A DNA stretch of 64,000 bases from Isoetes taiwanensis. Taxonomy: Eukaryota; Streptophyta; Lycopodiopsida; Isoetales; Isoetaceae. Shown here one piece after another: positions 13,061 to 24,546 of this stretch. Where the stretch lies: contig JAJEKV010000004.1 in the NCBI GenBank assembly GCA_021234155.1, forward strand, positions 22,410,320 through 22,474,319, in the 5' to 3' direction. The notes under the pieces were generated by a model. That model worked only from the letters and a program-made list of their open reading frames with translations. It was not told the DNA's origin and did not search any database. How positions within the stretch are numbered: the stretch's first letter is position 1; every line of letters starts with the position of its first letter. Both the position numbers and the translations under genes were made by a program.

Positions 13061-14019
13061 TCCATGGAGTCACTATTAGCAGATGATACTTCCACCGATC
13101 AGCCCAAAGTTAGTCCAGAGGATGCGTGAAGGGTTGTAACAATGGTAGCCACCAATGGGTTCACCGAGTAGCACACTCAACAGAAGAGATTGTGGTGCAA
13201 TAGTGTTTCTCCCGACGGCAACTCTCTTCATATGAGGGATGGACCATCTTCAACCATATAGTTCTTCAACAATGTTATATGGTTGAAGAACTTGCTCCAC
13301 TCTCAAGAACCTTTATCGAAAAATGAAAATATGCTAATTTCTTTCAAGCACAACTAAACAAGGTCTTCCCCCTTCCATTTTGCTCCCGGGTCTGCCTTTT
13401 AAATTTGGCAATACATTTGTAATCATCATGTTCTTTATGGGCCATGCCTCGTAATGCTATGATAATACAAATTTGGTAGCTAAATCAAGCACATACTAAT
13501 CGACAAGTCTCTCCTTCACATAATCTCATAGAGGCAAGATTGTAAGTTTCAAACTATTGCGAAAAATTTGGGTGCCTAATATAATAACAAATGATACTTT
13601 GAGTACAAGATAGAATTCAAACACCATGCAAATTGAGACTATTTGGCTAAATAATATCTTAGAAAAACCACATTTCTTTCAAAACTACAGCCACAACCTT
13701 TATAGAACATTCTAAAAAATGACGTGAAAAGTGTTATCTATTTGTCTGATAGGCCAAGTTTAGAGAGAAGATGTATGCCTCAAAGGCGTAAAATTATGCA
13801 ATGCAACTCAATCGCCTTCCCCTCAATGTAGATCATAACAATAGCTCTATATACTTCCTTCCTTCCTTTGTAAAGATTGATCTAAAAGCATTTGAGTACC
13901 AATGATAGAGGTCATGGAAGTAAAGGCATTCCACTGTTCTCAATGCACTCTTCTACATAGGATACAGAGACCATGATTAAGATATGTTGAAAACACTAAA
14001 ATATATTAAGTCTTCCTAT
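13061..14019. other. Unassigned sequence upstream of the antisense endonuclease
   Basis: This may contain the degraded ORF1 or 5' region of the antisense LINE, but no motif is visible. A small inverted repeat (CTTCAACCATATA and its complement, near 13250-13295) could form a 13-bp stem. No gene is supported. Confidence 0.5.
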
Positions 14020-15085
14020 TCTTGCATCGCGACTCGCATGAAACCAACAAAACGCCTCACGATAGATAGGCTTCTCATTCATCTCAAGCAGATTTTCTAC
14101 ACGAGGGACAAGGGATATCGCACACATGCTTTAACTACCCACCTAAAAAATAAAGGGAAAATCCAATTATATCATTTGGACCCCAAAACAAATACAATGC
14201 TAATAGATGAATGGTTGATGTACCGCCGAAGCTTATCACCGGATTAAAAACCCTCCTTTCGGTTTCGAGGAAAACCCTAGTGATAAGCCTCGGCAAGGGG
14301 CTTAGACAAACGTGAAGGCATAGAATCGCCCCAAAACCCGCCAAGCATGGAGAAGTCAAAATGGATGGCGCCGCCAACCTGCACCGCACATCACCAACAA
14401 CAAACGAGAAACATACCAAAGAATAGCATCACCTAGTGGGCGGAAAGCATCACCCACCGGTGGAAAACATGATAAAATGTAACTTGTACAAAATATAATA
14501 AACAAAGAGGGGGAGGGTGGGTTCAAAGAGAATAAGGTACCGGGCCGAGAGAAGAGGAAGCCGATGAAACGCCGATGAAGAACTCGCAATAAGTAGCAAA
14601 CGCCCAACCCGATGAACGCCTAAAAACGCGATGCAATGCATGCATGCGACGATGGTCGGGATGCATGCTCGTCTTTGAGCAAGAATGCCATTTCGCCACG
14701 CCGAATCGACAACATTCTTGCACCGCGACCGCATGAAACCAACAAAACGCCCAATACCAAAGGACTTCCTTAACAAACTAGGATCGAGGACTAAGGTCAC
14801 AGGATGAAGGCTAAAGGCCTGAAAGGACAAAGAGGAAAGCAACGCCAATTTGCGCCAAACCAAAGTGTGAAGAAGCCCTCCCCGCCCGAAACAAATCAAA
14901 GAGAATAAGGTATCGCCGAGAGAAGAGGAAGCCGGCGATGAAACGCCGATGAAGAACTCGCAATAAGTAGCAAACGCCAACCCGATGAACGTTTTAAAAC
15001 GCGATGCGATGCATGCATGCGACGCATGCAATGCATGCATGCTCGTCTTGAGCAAGAATGCCGATTCGCTACGCGAATCGACAAC
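14020..15085. repeat. 1-kb repeat, copy C
   Basis: This is the third, more diverged copy of the repeat at 1480-2520 and 27030-28085. It retains the GATAGATAGGCTT start, the AAACCCTAGTGATAAGC block, two GATGAAGAACTCGCAATAAGT sub-blocks, the ATGCATGC palindrome runs and the terminal inverted repeat around CGATTCG/CGAATCG. Words that read CTG in the 27-28 kb copy are often CG or CCG here. The long minus-strand frame inside (14450-15166) is a by-product of the repeat and is not called as a gene. Confidence 0.75.
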
Positions 15086-15629
15086 ATTTTTATTAGCATC
15101 ATAGCAATATTCACAGTAAATCCTTCCCAAATAACAAAGTTGACATGTCCATTGCAATGAACACATATTTTAAGTGAGGTAATATAAATTGAGGACAATA
15201 AATAAGTTAAGAAGGGCAATATTGTGGGGGAATACAACGATGATTTAGAGTAATATAATGTTTCAAACAACCAACTTTGCTCCCACATTACATAAAGAAG
15301 CAACTTCATATTGCAACACAAATTTTTGTAGTCTCGCTAAAAGTCTATCAATGCCTCACTATAATATCATTTCAAAGAAAAGTATCATATGACAAAGGCA
15401 ACATCAAATCAAGTTCATGATTTCTTGCACAATGATTTTTATCTTTATCAATGAATCTTAAGGCATTCCTCTATAATACCCTTTACCCTCCAAGCCACAT
15501 TGTTTATTTTGCCGGGCAAGAAACTAGCGTTGCTTTTAAGATTAGAATAAAATGTAATGTATTTTTATCGCCCCAGATGTAATGACAAGGTTTTTAATCC
15601 TCGATAGTAAAAAGTTTGTTGTACTTTTG
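15086..15629. other. AT-rich unassigned sequence
   Basis: I recognise no gene or repeat here. The composition is A+T rich with many stops in all frames. Confidence 0.5.
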
Positions 15630-15705
15630 TTTGGTCCCATAGACCTATTGGCCTTTGTGGAGGATAAAGACCCATTCAATTCTATTTTCACATTCATACT
15701 AAGGT
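15630..15705 (+). mobile_element. LINE 3'-end remnant with hairpin
   Basis: At 15633-15662 the sequence GTCCCATAGACC, then a short loop, then GGCCT and GTGGA forms the two-tier hairpin found at the ends of the LINEs in this window. It is followed by GGATAAAGACCC and an ATTCTA-type tail. No LINE coding sequence is attached. It is probably a very short 5'-truncated insertion, facing away from the similar antisense end at 15765-15985. Confidence 0.5.
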
Positions 15706-15764
15706 TTACTATTTAACTAATCAGTAGTTTCTTCTAGCTCGTAGATATAACCAAAACTTTGCTT

Positions 15765-15985
15765 AAGATTAGAATAAAACAAAACGTGTTTTTTATCATC
15801 CATAGAGACCAATTGGCCTATAGGACCCGTAAAAAGAGAACAAAGTAAAAATAGATTACCGTCGGGATTAAATCCTCCCAAAAAAAAAAGGCGAGCCTTC
15901 GGGGAAAATCCTTGGCAGTAATAAGCTTGTTGGCAAATTGTACAATGATATTTTAGGGTACATTCAATAACTGCTCTGAGCACAT
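15765..15985 (-). mobile_element. LINE 3'-end remnant with hairpin, antisense
   Basis: On the minus strand, 15825-15799 reads TCCTATAGGCC, AATT, GGTCTCTATGGA, which is the two-tier hairpin with outer TCC/GGA and inner AGGCC/GGTCT (one G-T pair). GATGATAAAA and a TTTTATTCTAATC tail follow. Upstream on the same strand is a GATTTTCC...TTTTT block that resembles the sequence next to the tail at 22346-22425. No coding part remains. Confidence 0.55.
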
Positions 15986-16067
15986 AAACCTTTTATCAAG
16001 ACATTACGTGATCCGTAGATCATTGACTGTGCCATGAGAGTTAATACTAATGTTATCCAATACTAAT

Positions 16068-16745
16068 GCCTTAGATATATTTATCAATACCCCCAGCATA
16101 AAATATGTCATCCAGCACTAGCGTCCCCTAGCCCAAGAAATGTCAAGGTGCAACTTAGCTGTAGAACTAGAGAAAATGTGACCTTTATTTCAATGGCAAA
16201 TCCATGCCAAAAATATCATGCCATCCCATATCTCAAACATGCATGTTAACTTCTACAAAATGGTTTGCAAATTTGGGCGTAACATCTGTTTTGAAATGTC
16301 AACTACAGTTCATATATTTGACAAAAAGTCCATGAACATCTAGCATATTCTTTATTTAGAGTTTATATCGGACTTTTGCTTGAGTCCATCATATCTTTGC
16401 CTTCTGTTCAGATGCATTTGCTCACATGGTTGCCCATTGTGGAGATTAAAATTGCTTTTTTTCATAATGTGGAAAAGTTTGATCAATGAAGCAGAGGTAA
16501 AAGATTATTGTTTATCAAATTGTTCATTTCGTAGCAATGCACAAAGAACTTTGCTTTTTTAACAAATCAATGAACCAGACATTTTGAAATTCCATAAAAC
16601 AAAGATAATCTTGCTTCTATTCATAGTTACATTAGCTCTAAACTTTGAGACATTCCATAAAGTTACATTAGCTGACCCAAGGAATCAAATCTGGATCAAA
16701 CCGCTTGGTACCACTTACCTCAGGGTCCACGCTATTGCTCGAATT
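16068..16745. repeat. Dispersed repeat, uninterrupted version
   Basis: The left half (16068-16415) matches 24175-24530. The right half (16425-16745) matches 28385-28690 and 2810-3130. In the second location the two halves are separated by about 3.85 kb holding a LINE and the 1-kb repeat. This copy is therefore either the empty site or a deleted version. No gene is visible. Confidence 0.7.
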
Positions 16746-18854
16746 AGACGTCACACCAAATATCTGTAAACAAGACTTATCAAAATAATGCAATTCACAT
16801 AAATTTATCAAAATTGAAGGTTTTTACATCATCACAATCATGTTGATTGGTGTCATAACCTCACGAACACAAATAAACAACATAATAAAACAGAAAACAA
16901 GGAAGATGGTGCCACTATCACCTTGACACCATCTCTAAAATATAATTCTCAATGCAATATTTGCCCTCTTGGCCGCCCACCAAAATCTAAAACATCACAA
17001 ATTAAACACACACAAGGGAGCACTCAAAGTAAGTGGCCATTCATACATTCCTCCACAAAGATTCATATATTCGCTGGCTCTAAACCCGCTCAAAGCCACC
17101 TTTGATTGCTTGGCTAGTGGACAATCCTATATTAGGGTGATCCATAATAGTGATCCAAATCACGAATTAATACTCCTAACACCTTGCTATGACACAAAAG
17201 CAGTAGAGCCAAACATATAATCCATTTACATTTCAAAAATCACCAAAGATTCAAATACTAATATTATGCTCACTAGTGATTTGAAGAGATAAGTTTGATT
17301 CATGTTCAAAGGATGAACATGCTCAAGAAAAGAGGCAAAGGTGAAGGAGAAAAACAAACCGAAGGCCTATCAATCTCCTCATTCTACAACACCTCCCCGA
17401 TGAGAAACACTAAGAGATGCACTAGTCTCCTCGTGTGCTAGATGGGAACTTATCCAGATCAATATAGAATTCAACAACAAGACAATGCAACAACAAGTAT
17501 AACTAGACAAGTGCATAGGCATCATGCACCAACAACCACCAAAGAACTCCAAGAACTAAGAAAAACAAAAAAATCAAGAGCAAAAGCTCCAAGTTAAAGA
17601 GTCAAAGCAAAAAAAAAAAAAAAAAAAAAAAGCAAAGCCAAGGCCATATAAACCGAGTCAGACGAGGAAGGAGTCAACGGGAATTGAGCAAGGGCCAAAG
17701 ATTGCACCACAAGCTGGAAACACAAGGAACCTGCAAGCAAATGAAGTTGATGTAGATGGATAACACTCAGATTTGGCAAGCCATGTGCTTTTCTTCCATG
17801 AAAGTCCGGCCCACAAGAGTCCAATTCATTTCAACTGGGCACTCAAGACTTTTGCAACCGGGCTACACCTAATTACCATAATTCTTCATACGTGCGATAC
17901 ACAATAGCCCAAGAAACCTAGGTCCATATACCATAAGCTAGTTCATTACATTGGCAATTGGTTTTAACAAAATTTTGGTTGAGAAAAAAGTTTTTTTTTA
18001 TTCAAAAATAGGAGTTTTTATTGGGGCATGGGACCATTGTCAAAACAAAAAAGCCACATATTTGGCACCATCATATTTCGAACTATATTTCCGGAAGCCA
18101 AGATAGGGCATGGATTGTTGTTGTCATGTCCTTCGTGCTCTGGGACTTGAGGCTTAAAGTTGGCCCCCTCGTTGCCACAATAATCTGCACAAGGCTTTAG
18201 ATTTGAAATCTGCAGATCGTTTAGAACTACCCATGCCACAACTTTTGAGTCCCGATTTGGGACAGAATAAGTAGGGCACCGTGAGGTAGTGCTTAATACG
18301 GACAACTCTGTATAGAAGTCATTTGCTTTCAGTGCAAATCATTCAGGGTCTTCACAGCTACATGAATTCAATTAACAGAAGTCCCTTGTAGACGTGCCAA
18401 AAGCCCCAGCTCCAAGCTCTTCATCAACATTAATGATTTGGTTGAGTTCCTTTGAGAAATATCTTTTTAGGGGCCTCCGAAAAGTAAGTGTTCATCTTTT
18501 CTTCTTTGTCCTTGTAGATTTTACATAAATAAGAAGAAACAAATAGATTATACAAGACAAGATGCCATGGGCCACTATTGGGATGACAAGAATAAAGGAA
18601 GATGAAGGAGTTGTGCCTAAAAAAAAGCAAAATAACTAGCATTTGCAAATCTAAAATCAGATAGGCTTTCCTCATCTACCAAGAAGCATGTGTTTGTTAG
18701 CCATTAGAAGAAAGCAATCTTACAAGAGGCATTATTGTAACAATTTGTGCTATAATTTTCTTTGTTTATTATTTGTATTGTTTGGCTCCACAAAGCTATT
18801 TTTGTAGAAATCAATACTCTAAGCAGTCTATCATCTCAAGATTTGCCGTGCTTA
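16746..18854. other. Gene-poor stretch with an A-run
   Basis: I recognise no gene in these 2.1 kb. An uninterrupted A-run of about 23 bases lies at 17609-17631 and may be the tail of an old retroposed copy on the plus strand, but the preceding sequence is not recognisable. The short minus-strand frames at 17594-17824 and 18018-18305 have no known motif. Confidence 0.5.
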
Positions 18855-18857
18855 TTA

Positions 18858-18894
18858 GCTTATTATATTATTATTATTATTATTATTATTATTA
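18858..18894 (-). repeat. (TAA)n tail of the antisense LINE
   Basis: This is an ATT/TAA trinucleotide run. Read on the minus strand it directly follows the hairpin at 18907-18934 that ends the LINE at 18895-22345. It therefore serves as that element's simple-repeat tail, in the position where the plus-strand family carries ATTTC repeats and (TC)n. Confidence 0.7.
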
Positions 18895-19098
18895 AATTAA
18901 CTTGTTCTCTTGGGGCCTTGAAGAGGCCATGGAGCTCGCGGTACAAAAACCTGCATACGCTTCAAGAGAAAGAACTGGGCGCCCACCGCCTTTGATGTAT
19001 AATCCTATGTCTAGGTATGATGAGTAATGTGCCGCAAATAAGGAACAAAAATCATGTGTTCTAATGTTGAACTTTTCCCTAACATCCACATATATGTA

Positions 19099-19415
19099 TG
19101 GTAAAAGCATGTTAGGGTGTACCACTTTTTGAACCCGCAAAAGTACATACACTAGGTACTTTAACCGGTACTTTCTCATTTTTATTTTCATTAAAACTAG
19201 TACAAAAGTCCAAAATAAAAGTCAAGGACGCATTAATATTGAAAGTTAAGATAAAGATAATGCTACTGGAGACTAAAATATATATAAAAGTTCTAGAGTG
19301 TACCTTTTATTGAGATATTACACAGGTACCCAGTACCCAGTCCTGGGTACCTTTTTAGGTACTTTTTTGGTCACTAAATAATACTTTTTAAGGGACACCC
19401 TAACATGCTTTTACC
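19099..19415. mobile_element. MITE-like element with 21-bp perfect inverted ends
   Basis: GGTAAAAGCATGTTAGGGTG begins the left end at 19099, and its exact reverse complement ends the right end at 19415. The 21-base arms match without mismatch and enclose a 317-bp element. The interior has no coding capacity but has many GGTACC/GGTAC words, especially at 19325-19375. The LINE protein reads FTACP on one side and YIYVDVREKF on the other, which are contiguous in sister LINEs (CPVYTSIREKH), so this is an insertion into the LINE. No clear target duplication is visible. The superfamily is not assigned. Confidence 0.8.
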
Positions 19416-20232
19416 CGGGCATGCAGTAAATACGTCGTTCTCGTCTTCTATGCATTGCATATCACAGAGTCTGCAAATTCTCTCCATGGCTGGTATCTTA
19501 TACCATCTGCCAGTCTCTACCTCAAGCTTGTGTGAGCTGGTCCTATATCTTGCCATTAGCTTCTTCAAGTACCTAGGGATATTAGCATTGAGGTACCCTT
19601 GGCTCTTATGATCAGCTGCTGGATTGACGTGTTGCACATAATGTTGCATCTTGCTGCCTTGAGAGGCCCAAAGGCGGTCAATTGCTAATTGTTCCAAGAG
19701 GGAGCGAGCATCCTCTTTGTTATCTGGCCAATTTTCCATCGCCAATCCCCATTTTTTGCCCAATTCAACACATCCCCTGCACTCACCTTCTTGGCCTCGA
19801 GTGTAGTAGCGCAAGATGTGATAGCCCTGCCTTGTGGTCGCTCCATGACTCGCTTACAAAGTTAACAGTCTGGTATAAGGCCTCCAGCTCCAACGGAAAC
19901 AGGCTGGTCTCAGCGAGCATGATAGCATATGGAGTCTGATATTTGATACCTAATTCATCGCGGATGAACACTTTTTGAACTTGCTCGATTTGGTTCCAAA
20001 GCTTCTGAGATACGTTTGGACCCCATATACGGGCGCATATACGTATACCGGCTCCGCACCAAAGACTTAAATAAAATTCTCTTAAGGCTCCAATCATGTA
20101 AGGCTGTTTTGGAACACCTGGAAAGCATGATGTACAAGGCCGCTTTTCCGCCAGTTGCTCTACTGCTGATGCATTCCTTCCAGCTATATTTGGAAGAAAA
20201 AACAAGGCCAAGGTATTTAATTTCTACTGTTT

Positions 20233-20517
20233 CTAGCTCTTGCCCCTGGCATGTAAATGTCCAAAAATCATAATCTTCGACTTAGAGGTATTCACTGTCA
20301 TGTGCTTCGTCTCACAAAAGGATCCCAGGTTGTCCAAGTGGCGCTGGAGTACATCCTTTTTACTTGCCAATAGAACTACATCATCAGCATATAAAAGTAA
20401 CTGAACTATGTATGTGCCCAGTTTTGTGCCTGACAATGAGCGTGATTTGAGCCATTCATCCAGTTCGTCTACAAAAATACCAAATAACATGGGCGATAGG
20501 GGGCACCCTTGGCGCAC
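20233..20517 (-). pseudogene. LINE reverse transcriptase core segment
   Basis: This segment carries the RT motifs RQGCPLSPMLFGIFVDELDEWL and LLLYADDVVLLASKKDVLQRHLDNLGSFC, including the intact YADD catalytic pair. MTVNTSKSKIMIFG follows, the usual region after the palm. The upstream RT fingers lie in another frame (about 20530-20960), and the thumb and connection lie at 19783-20211 in a third frame. It is part of the LINE at 18895-22345 and non-functional as it stands. Confidence 0.8.
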
Positions 20518-21099
20518 GTCAATGGTGCTTCTGACCGTGTCATTTACTTCCCCGTGATAAATTAATGAGGACCCTTCTTCAGATAGCCGCTAAAAACCAA
20601 GACTGGATTTGTAGGGACACCAAGATTCTCCATTCTTTCTCCCAATCCCTTCCTGAACAAAGGTCGGAATGCCTTGGAGAAATCTATGAAAGCAGCATAT
20701 AAAGCACGGTTAGGAGCCTTGGCCTTTTCTATGAGCACCCGGAGCGTAAGAGCATGATCTAGAGTGTTATGGTCTCTTCAAATCCTGCTTTTGAGAGTGT
20801 GAGCTGCCACTGCTGTCTCAGCCCATGTGCTAAGCTTGTTCTCCAACAAAGCTGCCCAAGATTTTTGAAAAAGTACTCCCAATTAAGATGGTCCTATAGT
20901 TACAAGCATCCTTAGGGCCACCCATTTTATGAATGGGATGAACCCGGCTCATCTTCCAACTATTTGGCAACCCTTTTCAGACACAATTATTCAGCAAACT
21001 TGTTATAGCAAGCCAAAGTCTTGGGGGTCCCCATTTGAACAACTCCACGATATGCCATCAAGATCACATGCCTTACCATTCTCGCATTTTGCTATGGTT

Positions 21100-21921
21100 T
21101 CAGACCTCCGACTTGGTGAAAAGGTGCACATCCGTGAAGGTTATTTGCATGTTCTCGTGATCTTCCTTTTCATAAATATCGCGAACAAGTTTAGACAAGG
21201 CCTCTATATTTAGCTCATGGTGTTGAGCCTTATTTTGAAGCATGCCCCAAAAAGTCTTTGGAGCTTTTATATACTTCTCAGACAGTTCAATTTGCTGCTG
21301 CCTGTAATACGAGCGCTTCTTTGACCTCAGTAAGTGCTTGTACCATCTGGGTTTCACAATGCAGCTCTTTGGTAGCCTTGATCTTGCTTCCTTACATTCA
21401 AGATCCCACCATGCGTTGCAGGGCCTGCCTTTTGTATGTTTTTTGGTGTATCCAAAAATGTTTCCTGCAGCCTCCAATATCATGTTAGCAAAAAGCGTTG
21501 CATCTGTCTCATGCTTGTCTGACCAAATGGCATTTGCGAGCATTGTTTCTATATGTTTTTGATATGATTTGTGCAGTTTATAATCAATCTTCAACTTGGG
21601 GCAGAATAAGGGCTGCTGGAGATCAGATTTCATGCAAGTTCTAAGCGCTACAAACATAGGCAAGTGATCTGATTCGGGTAGTTTGTCACCAATACTACAG
21701 TCTTGAACCAGCTCCAAATTATTTGCGAGCATGTAATCGAAATCGCCCCCTGCGTGATTTATACAGGTATGTTTCCCAGAGTCTGGGAATTTACTAAGCC
21801 CATTCAAAATTCTCAGGTGGCTTACCGTACAAAACTGAAGAAAGAGCTCACCCATGTGATTAGACATCTTGTCATCCGAGCATCTATGAAACAGTGGATC
21901 ATCTATTTCATTAAGTTGCAT
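21100..21921 (-). pseudogene. LINE ORF2 segment: endonuclease end and linker
   Basis: This is the longest open piece of the antisense LINE (273 codons). It starts in the C-terminal half of the APE endonuclease (DYMLANNLELVQDCSIGDKLPESDHLPMF, with the SDH catalytic His motif). It runs into the basic linker GRPCNAWWDLECKEARSRL...KRSYYRQQQ, the equivalent of KGLPCNGWFDSDCK in the plus-strand family. It stops before the RT, where a frameshift breaks the reading frame. The product would nick target DNA when joined to the upstream endonuclease half, but this copy is broken. Confidence 0.75.
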
Positions 21922-22345
21922 ATCTGATAGATCCTCAAATACCTCGGACCGTTTGCAACCTCGTTTCTTGAGTTAAAATCCCCCAAAACTAGTACCTCCC
22001 CTTGTGATTGGTGCGCAGACGCCCGTACATAAGTCGCGGAAAGGGATCACCAACATCTAACTCCTGACTATTATAGATGGATGCATTAGGTGGCGCAAAA
22101 TAGCAAACTGCTAGGATTAAGTCTCTTCTACCTGAACTAACCCTTATCCAGATGTACTGTTTGGTGGCATCATATTTTAGTATCTGCACTTTTTCTGCCC
22201 ATGCTAACTTACTATAGATTGCAATTCCGCCAAATCCTCTGCCAACACCTATTTTCTTCTTATTCCAAATATGTCTTGACAAAGTAAAACCCAAGTAGAT
22301 TTGATTTGATGTACCGTGATGCGTAGTTGGAATTGTCGATAGGCT

Positions 22346-22425
22346 CAAAATAAGAATAGAATAGAATAGGCTTTTATCGTCCACGGAGACCAATATGCCT
22401 ACGGGACCCAAAATTGAGACTTATT
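22346..22425 (-). mobile_element. LINE 3'-end remnant with TTCTA tail, antisense
   Basis: On the minus strand, 22407-22379 reads GTCCCGTAGGC, a loop, then TGGTCTCCGTGGAC: outer GTCC/GGAC and inner AGGC/GGTCT. It is followed by GATAAAAGCC and TATTCTATTCTATTC. The truncated 5' end of the LINE 18895-22345 begins directly after this tail, so the two elements stand head-to-tail. The upstream body of this element is not recognisable except for a GGTTTTTAAC block near 22440. Confidence 0.65.
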
Positions 22426-24174
22426 ACACGCCCGAAAGTTAAAAACCCCGCCAAAAAGGTTTTCAAGGAAAAAATCGTGGGCAACAATAAGAATGCTATA
22501 AACTATACAAGTATCCAAATGAAATAAGACAGATTCAAGTCATCCGAGTGTCCTGGGACATAGTTGGTCCCAGAGATCCACGACCTTCTGGAGGTATAAT
22601 CCCAAAGATCCGGATTGAAGCCGCCACCAAGATCAATGATATCGGTTTTTCAGGCCTGATCAACTCAGCATAGGGTGCCCATATTTGATTATACACTGGA
22701 CATCTCTATAAGATATGGCCTTCATCTTCAACGCTCCCCATCTGATAGCATATATGGAGCCTGTCCCGGCCATGGTTCCCAATCCATCTCCAAGGGGGAT
22801 TCACTCATGTATAAGGGGGATATTCCATCTGCGTGCATGGGGTGGCAAAAAACCCCCCTGTATACGGATTTTTAAAAGCAAATTTTGACCCCTTTCGAAT
22901 AAAAATTACCTAGGATAGTGCAAAAATACCGAAAAAGGATCCCCGCCGATCAGATATGTAACGAAAAATGGGTCCAAAAAACACCCTTCCCGTGCATGCA
23001 GATGGGTTATACGCCCAAAACTGTGAACCCCCCTTGTCCATCTCCCTATCTCAATACGGAGACAGTGTGCATCTGTGTGGATTGAGGCAACGAGTATGTG
23101 CCTTTTCTTAGGCAGATGGGTACGCAGGTAAGAATTTGGAGAACTGCATCGATGATCTCCTACTTTATTAATTTAAGATAGACCATATTTGCCGCGAAAT
23201 GTTAGGCGGAGACCATATTTGCCGCGAAATGTTAAGCAAGTCACCGGATTCACTAAAAGTAGAAATGTCGCCCGCTTTTGTAGCTATAGTGAATATAGCT
23301 GTAATGATTTCATCATGCCCCAGAGTGGCCACTGCAACATAAGAAGCATCTAAATGCTATCCGGCTCCAATAATAGACAGAGTCCAAGCTCAAGATCTAT
23401 TTTCTGTGGTCATAAGGAATGTCCCGACAGCTAATGGTTTGGCCTACCATCAAGTAATTATATTTAGAGATGCTGCCAGAAATTTGATTAGGGGAAATTT
23501 GAGCATGGAACCACATGCACAGGTTGGGCATGGAACCACAAGTACAGGTTGGGCAGAGAATGATACACAACATTTAGATAAGAAATTTATTCTGTTTGCA
23601 TTGCAGCTGATTTGCCAGCTTTTCGCAGCAGGATGCCCAATTCAGGATGGCCACATGTTTATATCTACTTCCGATGCTGAAGCTTGAAGGAGCAGCCCAA
23701 GCCCGTGAATTTTGCGGCGGCCGCAGGAGTGGAGGTTTTTTATTTCTGGTTTCTTTTAGTCAAAGTCTTCTCCTTAGTCTACCATGGTCTGATACTGTGG
23801 GACTAAGACCGTAATTAATCAAGGTTTTGCTTTTAATCATGTGCCCCTGCACTATGATTCTGAATGGCATGGCTATAGCTATGGCGGTGATGACTGCCTA
23901 GAAAACTAAGCTATGGCTATGGTGGCTGCTTAAAAAGCTCTCATAACCTGGTCATCAAGCTGGGAATTTGATAGTGTACTGAAAAAACAAGGTGCCCAGA
24001 CACTAAGGATTGCCCCAATGTCATGTAAGGATGGTAAAAGGAGAAATGAAAAATCAACAATTAGGATAGCATATCTAGCCTTATTAGCGCCTTCCACAAC
24101 CAATGCAATTAGAAGCTTGTCGTGATGTTTAGATTGCTACAGCTTTATAGAAGCTACTCTATCATGGCATACCC
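22426..24174. other. Gene-poor stretch with a short tandem duplication
   Basis: I find no supported gene. A roughly 29-base unit beginning AGACCATATTTGCCGCGAAA is duplicated in tandem at about 23181-23239. Near 22990-23120 the word GCAGATGG recurs. A plus-strand frame at 23406-23687 is open for 93 codons but has no motif I recognise. Confidence 0.5.
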
Positions 24175-24530
24175 ATAGATATATTTATCAATGCCCCGAG
24201 CATAAAATATATCATCCAGCACTAGCGTCCCCTAGTCGAAGAAATACCAAGGTGCATCTTAGCCTTAGAACTAGGGAAAATGCGACCTTTATTTCAATGG
24301 CAAATCCATGTCAGAAATATTACATTACCCCATATCTCAAACATACATGTTTAACTTCTACAAAATGATCTGCAAATTTGGGCGTAACATCTGTTTTGAA
24401 TGTCAGCTGCAATTCATATGTTTGACAAAAAGTTCATGCTAATGTCTAATATATTCTTTATTTAGAATTTATATTGGACTTCTACTTGAGTCCATCATAA
24501 TTTTGCGTTCTGTTCAGATGCATTTGCTCT
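24175..24530. repeat. Dispersed repeat, left half
   Basis: This matches 16068-16415 throughout (TATTTATCAATGCCCC, CATCCAGCACTAGCGTCCCC and so on). The match stops at GATGCATTTGCTC, just before the T-run that marks the end of the antisense LINE. The continuation of the 16-kb copy is found again at 28385. Confidence 0.75.
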
Positions 24531-24546
24531 TTTTCTATGATCTCAC

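Larger units (their letters stand above)
18895..22345 (-). mobile_element. Minus-strand LINE with APE endonuclease, RT and CCHC, (TAA)n-tailed
   Basis: Read on the minus strand the order is: endonuclease middle (GGIAIYSK, CYFAPPNASIYNSQELD) at 22340-21990; endonuclease end with ESDHLP and linker at 21921-21100; a frameshifted RT from about 20960 (VHPIHKMGG, NYRTILIGS) through MRQGCPLSPMLFGIFVDEL and LLYADDVVLL at 20517-20233; a C-terminal region at 20211-19374 with CRLCDMQCIEDENDVFTACP; and the last segment VREKFNIRTHDF at 19098-18980. The end is a hairpin at 18934-18907 plus (TAA)n. It is 5'-truncated, carries several frameshifts and is split by the inverted-repeat element at 19099-19415. 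It is a relative of the plus-strand LINE train at 41950-64000. Confidence 0.85.

Noticed and set aside
14450-15166. 238-codon minus-strand frame
   Set aside because: It runs through the 1-kb repeat. Its peptides (KTSMHALHA, SSGWAFATYCEF) recur wherever the repeat occurs, in different frames, and follow the ATGCATGC palindromes, with no sign of coding selection.
23406-23687. 93-codon plus-strand gene
   Set aside because: There is no motif, no neighbouring coding evidence and no repeat of the sequence elsewhere in the window. A chance open frame is more likely.
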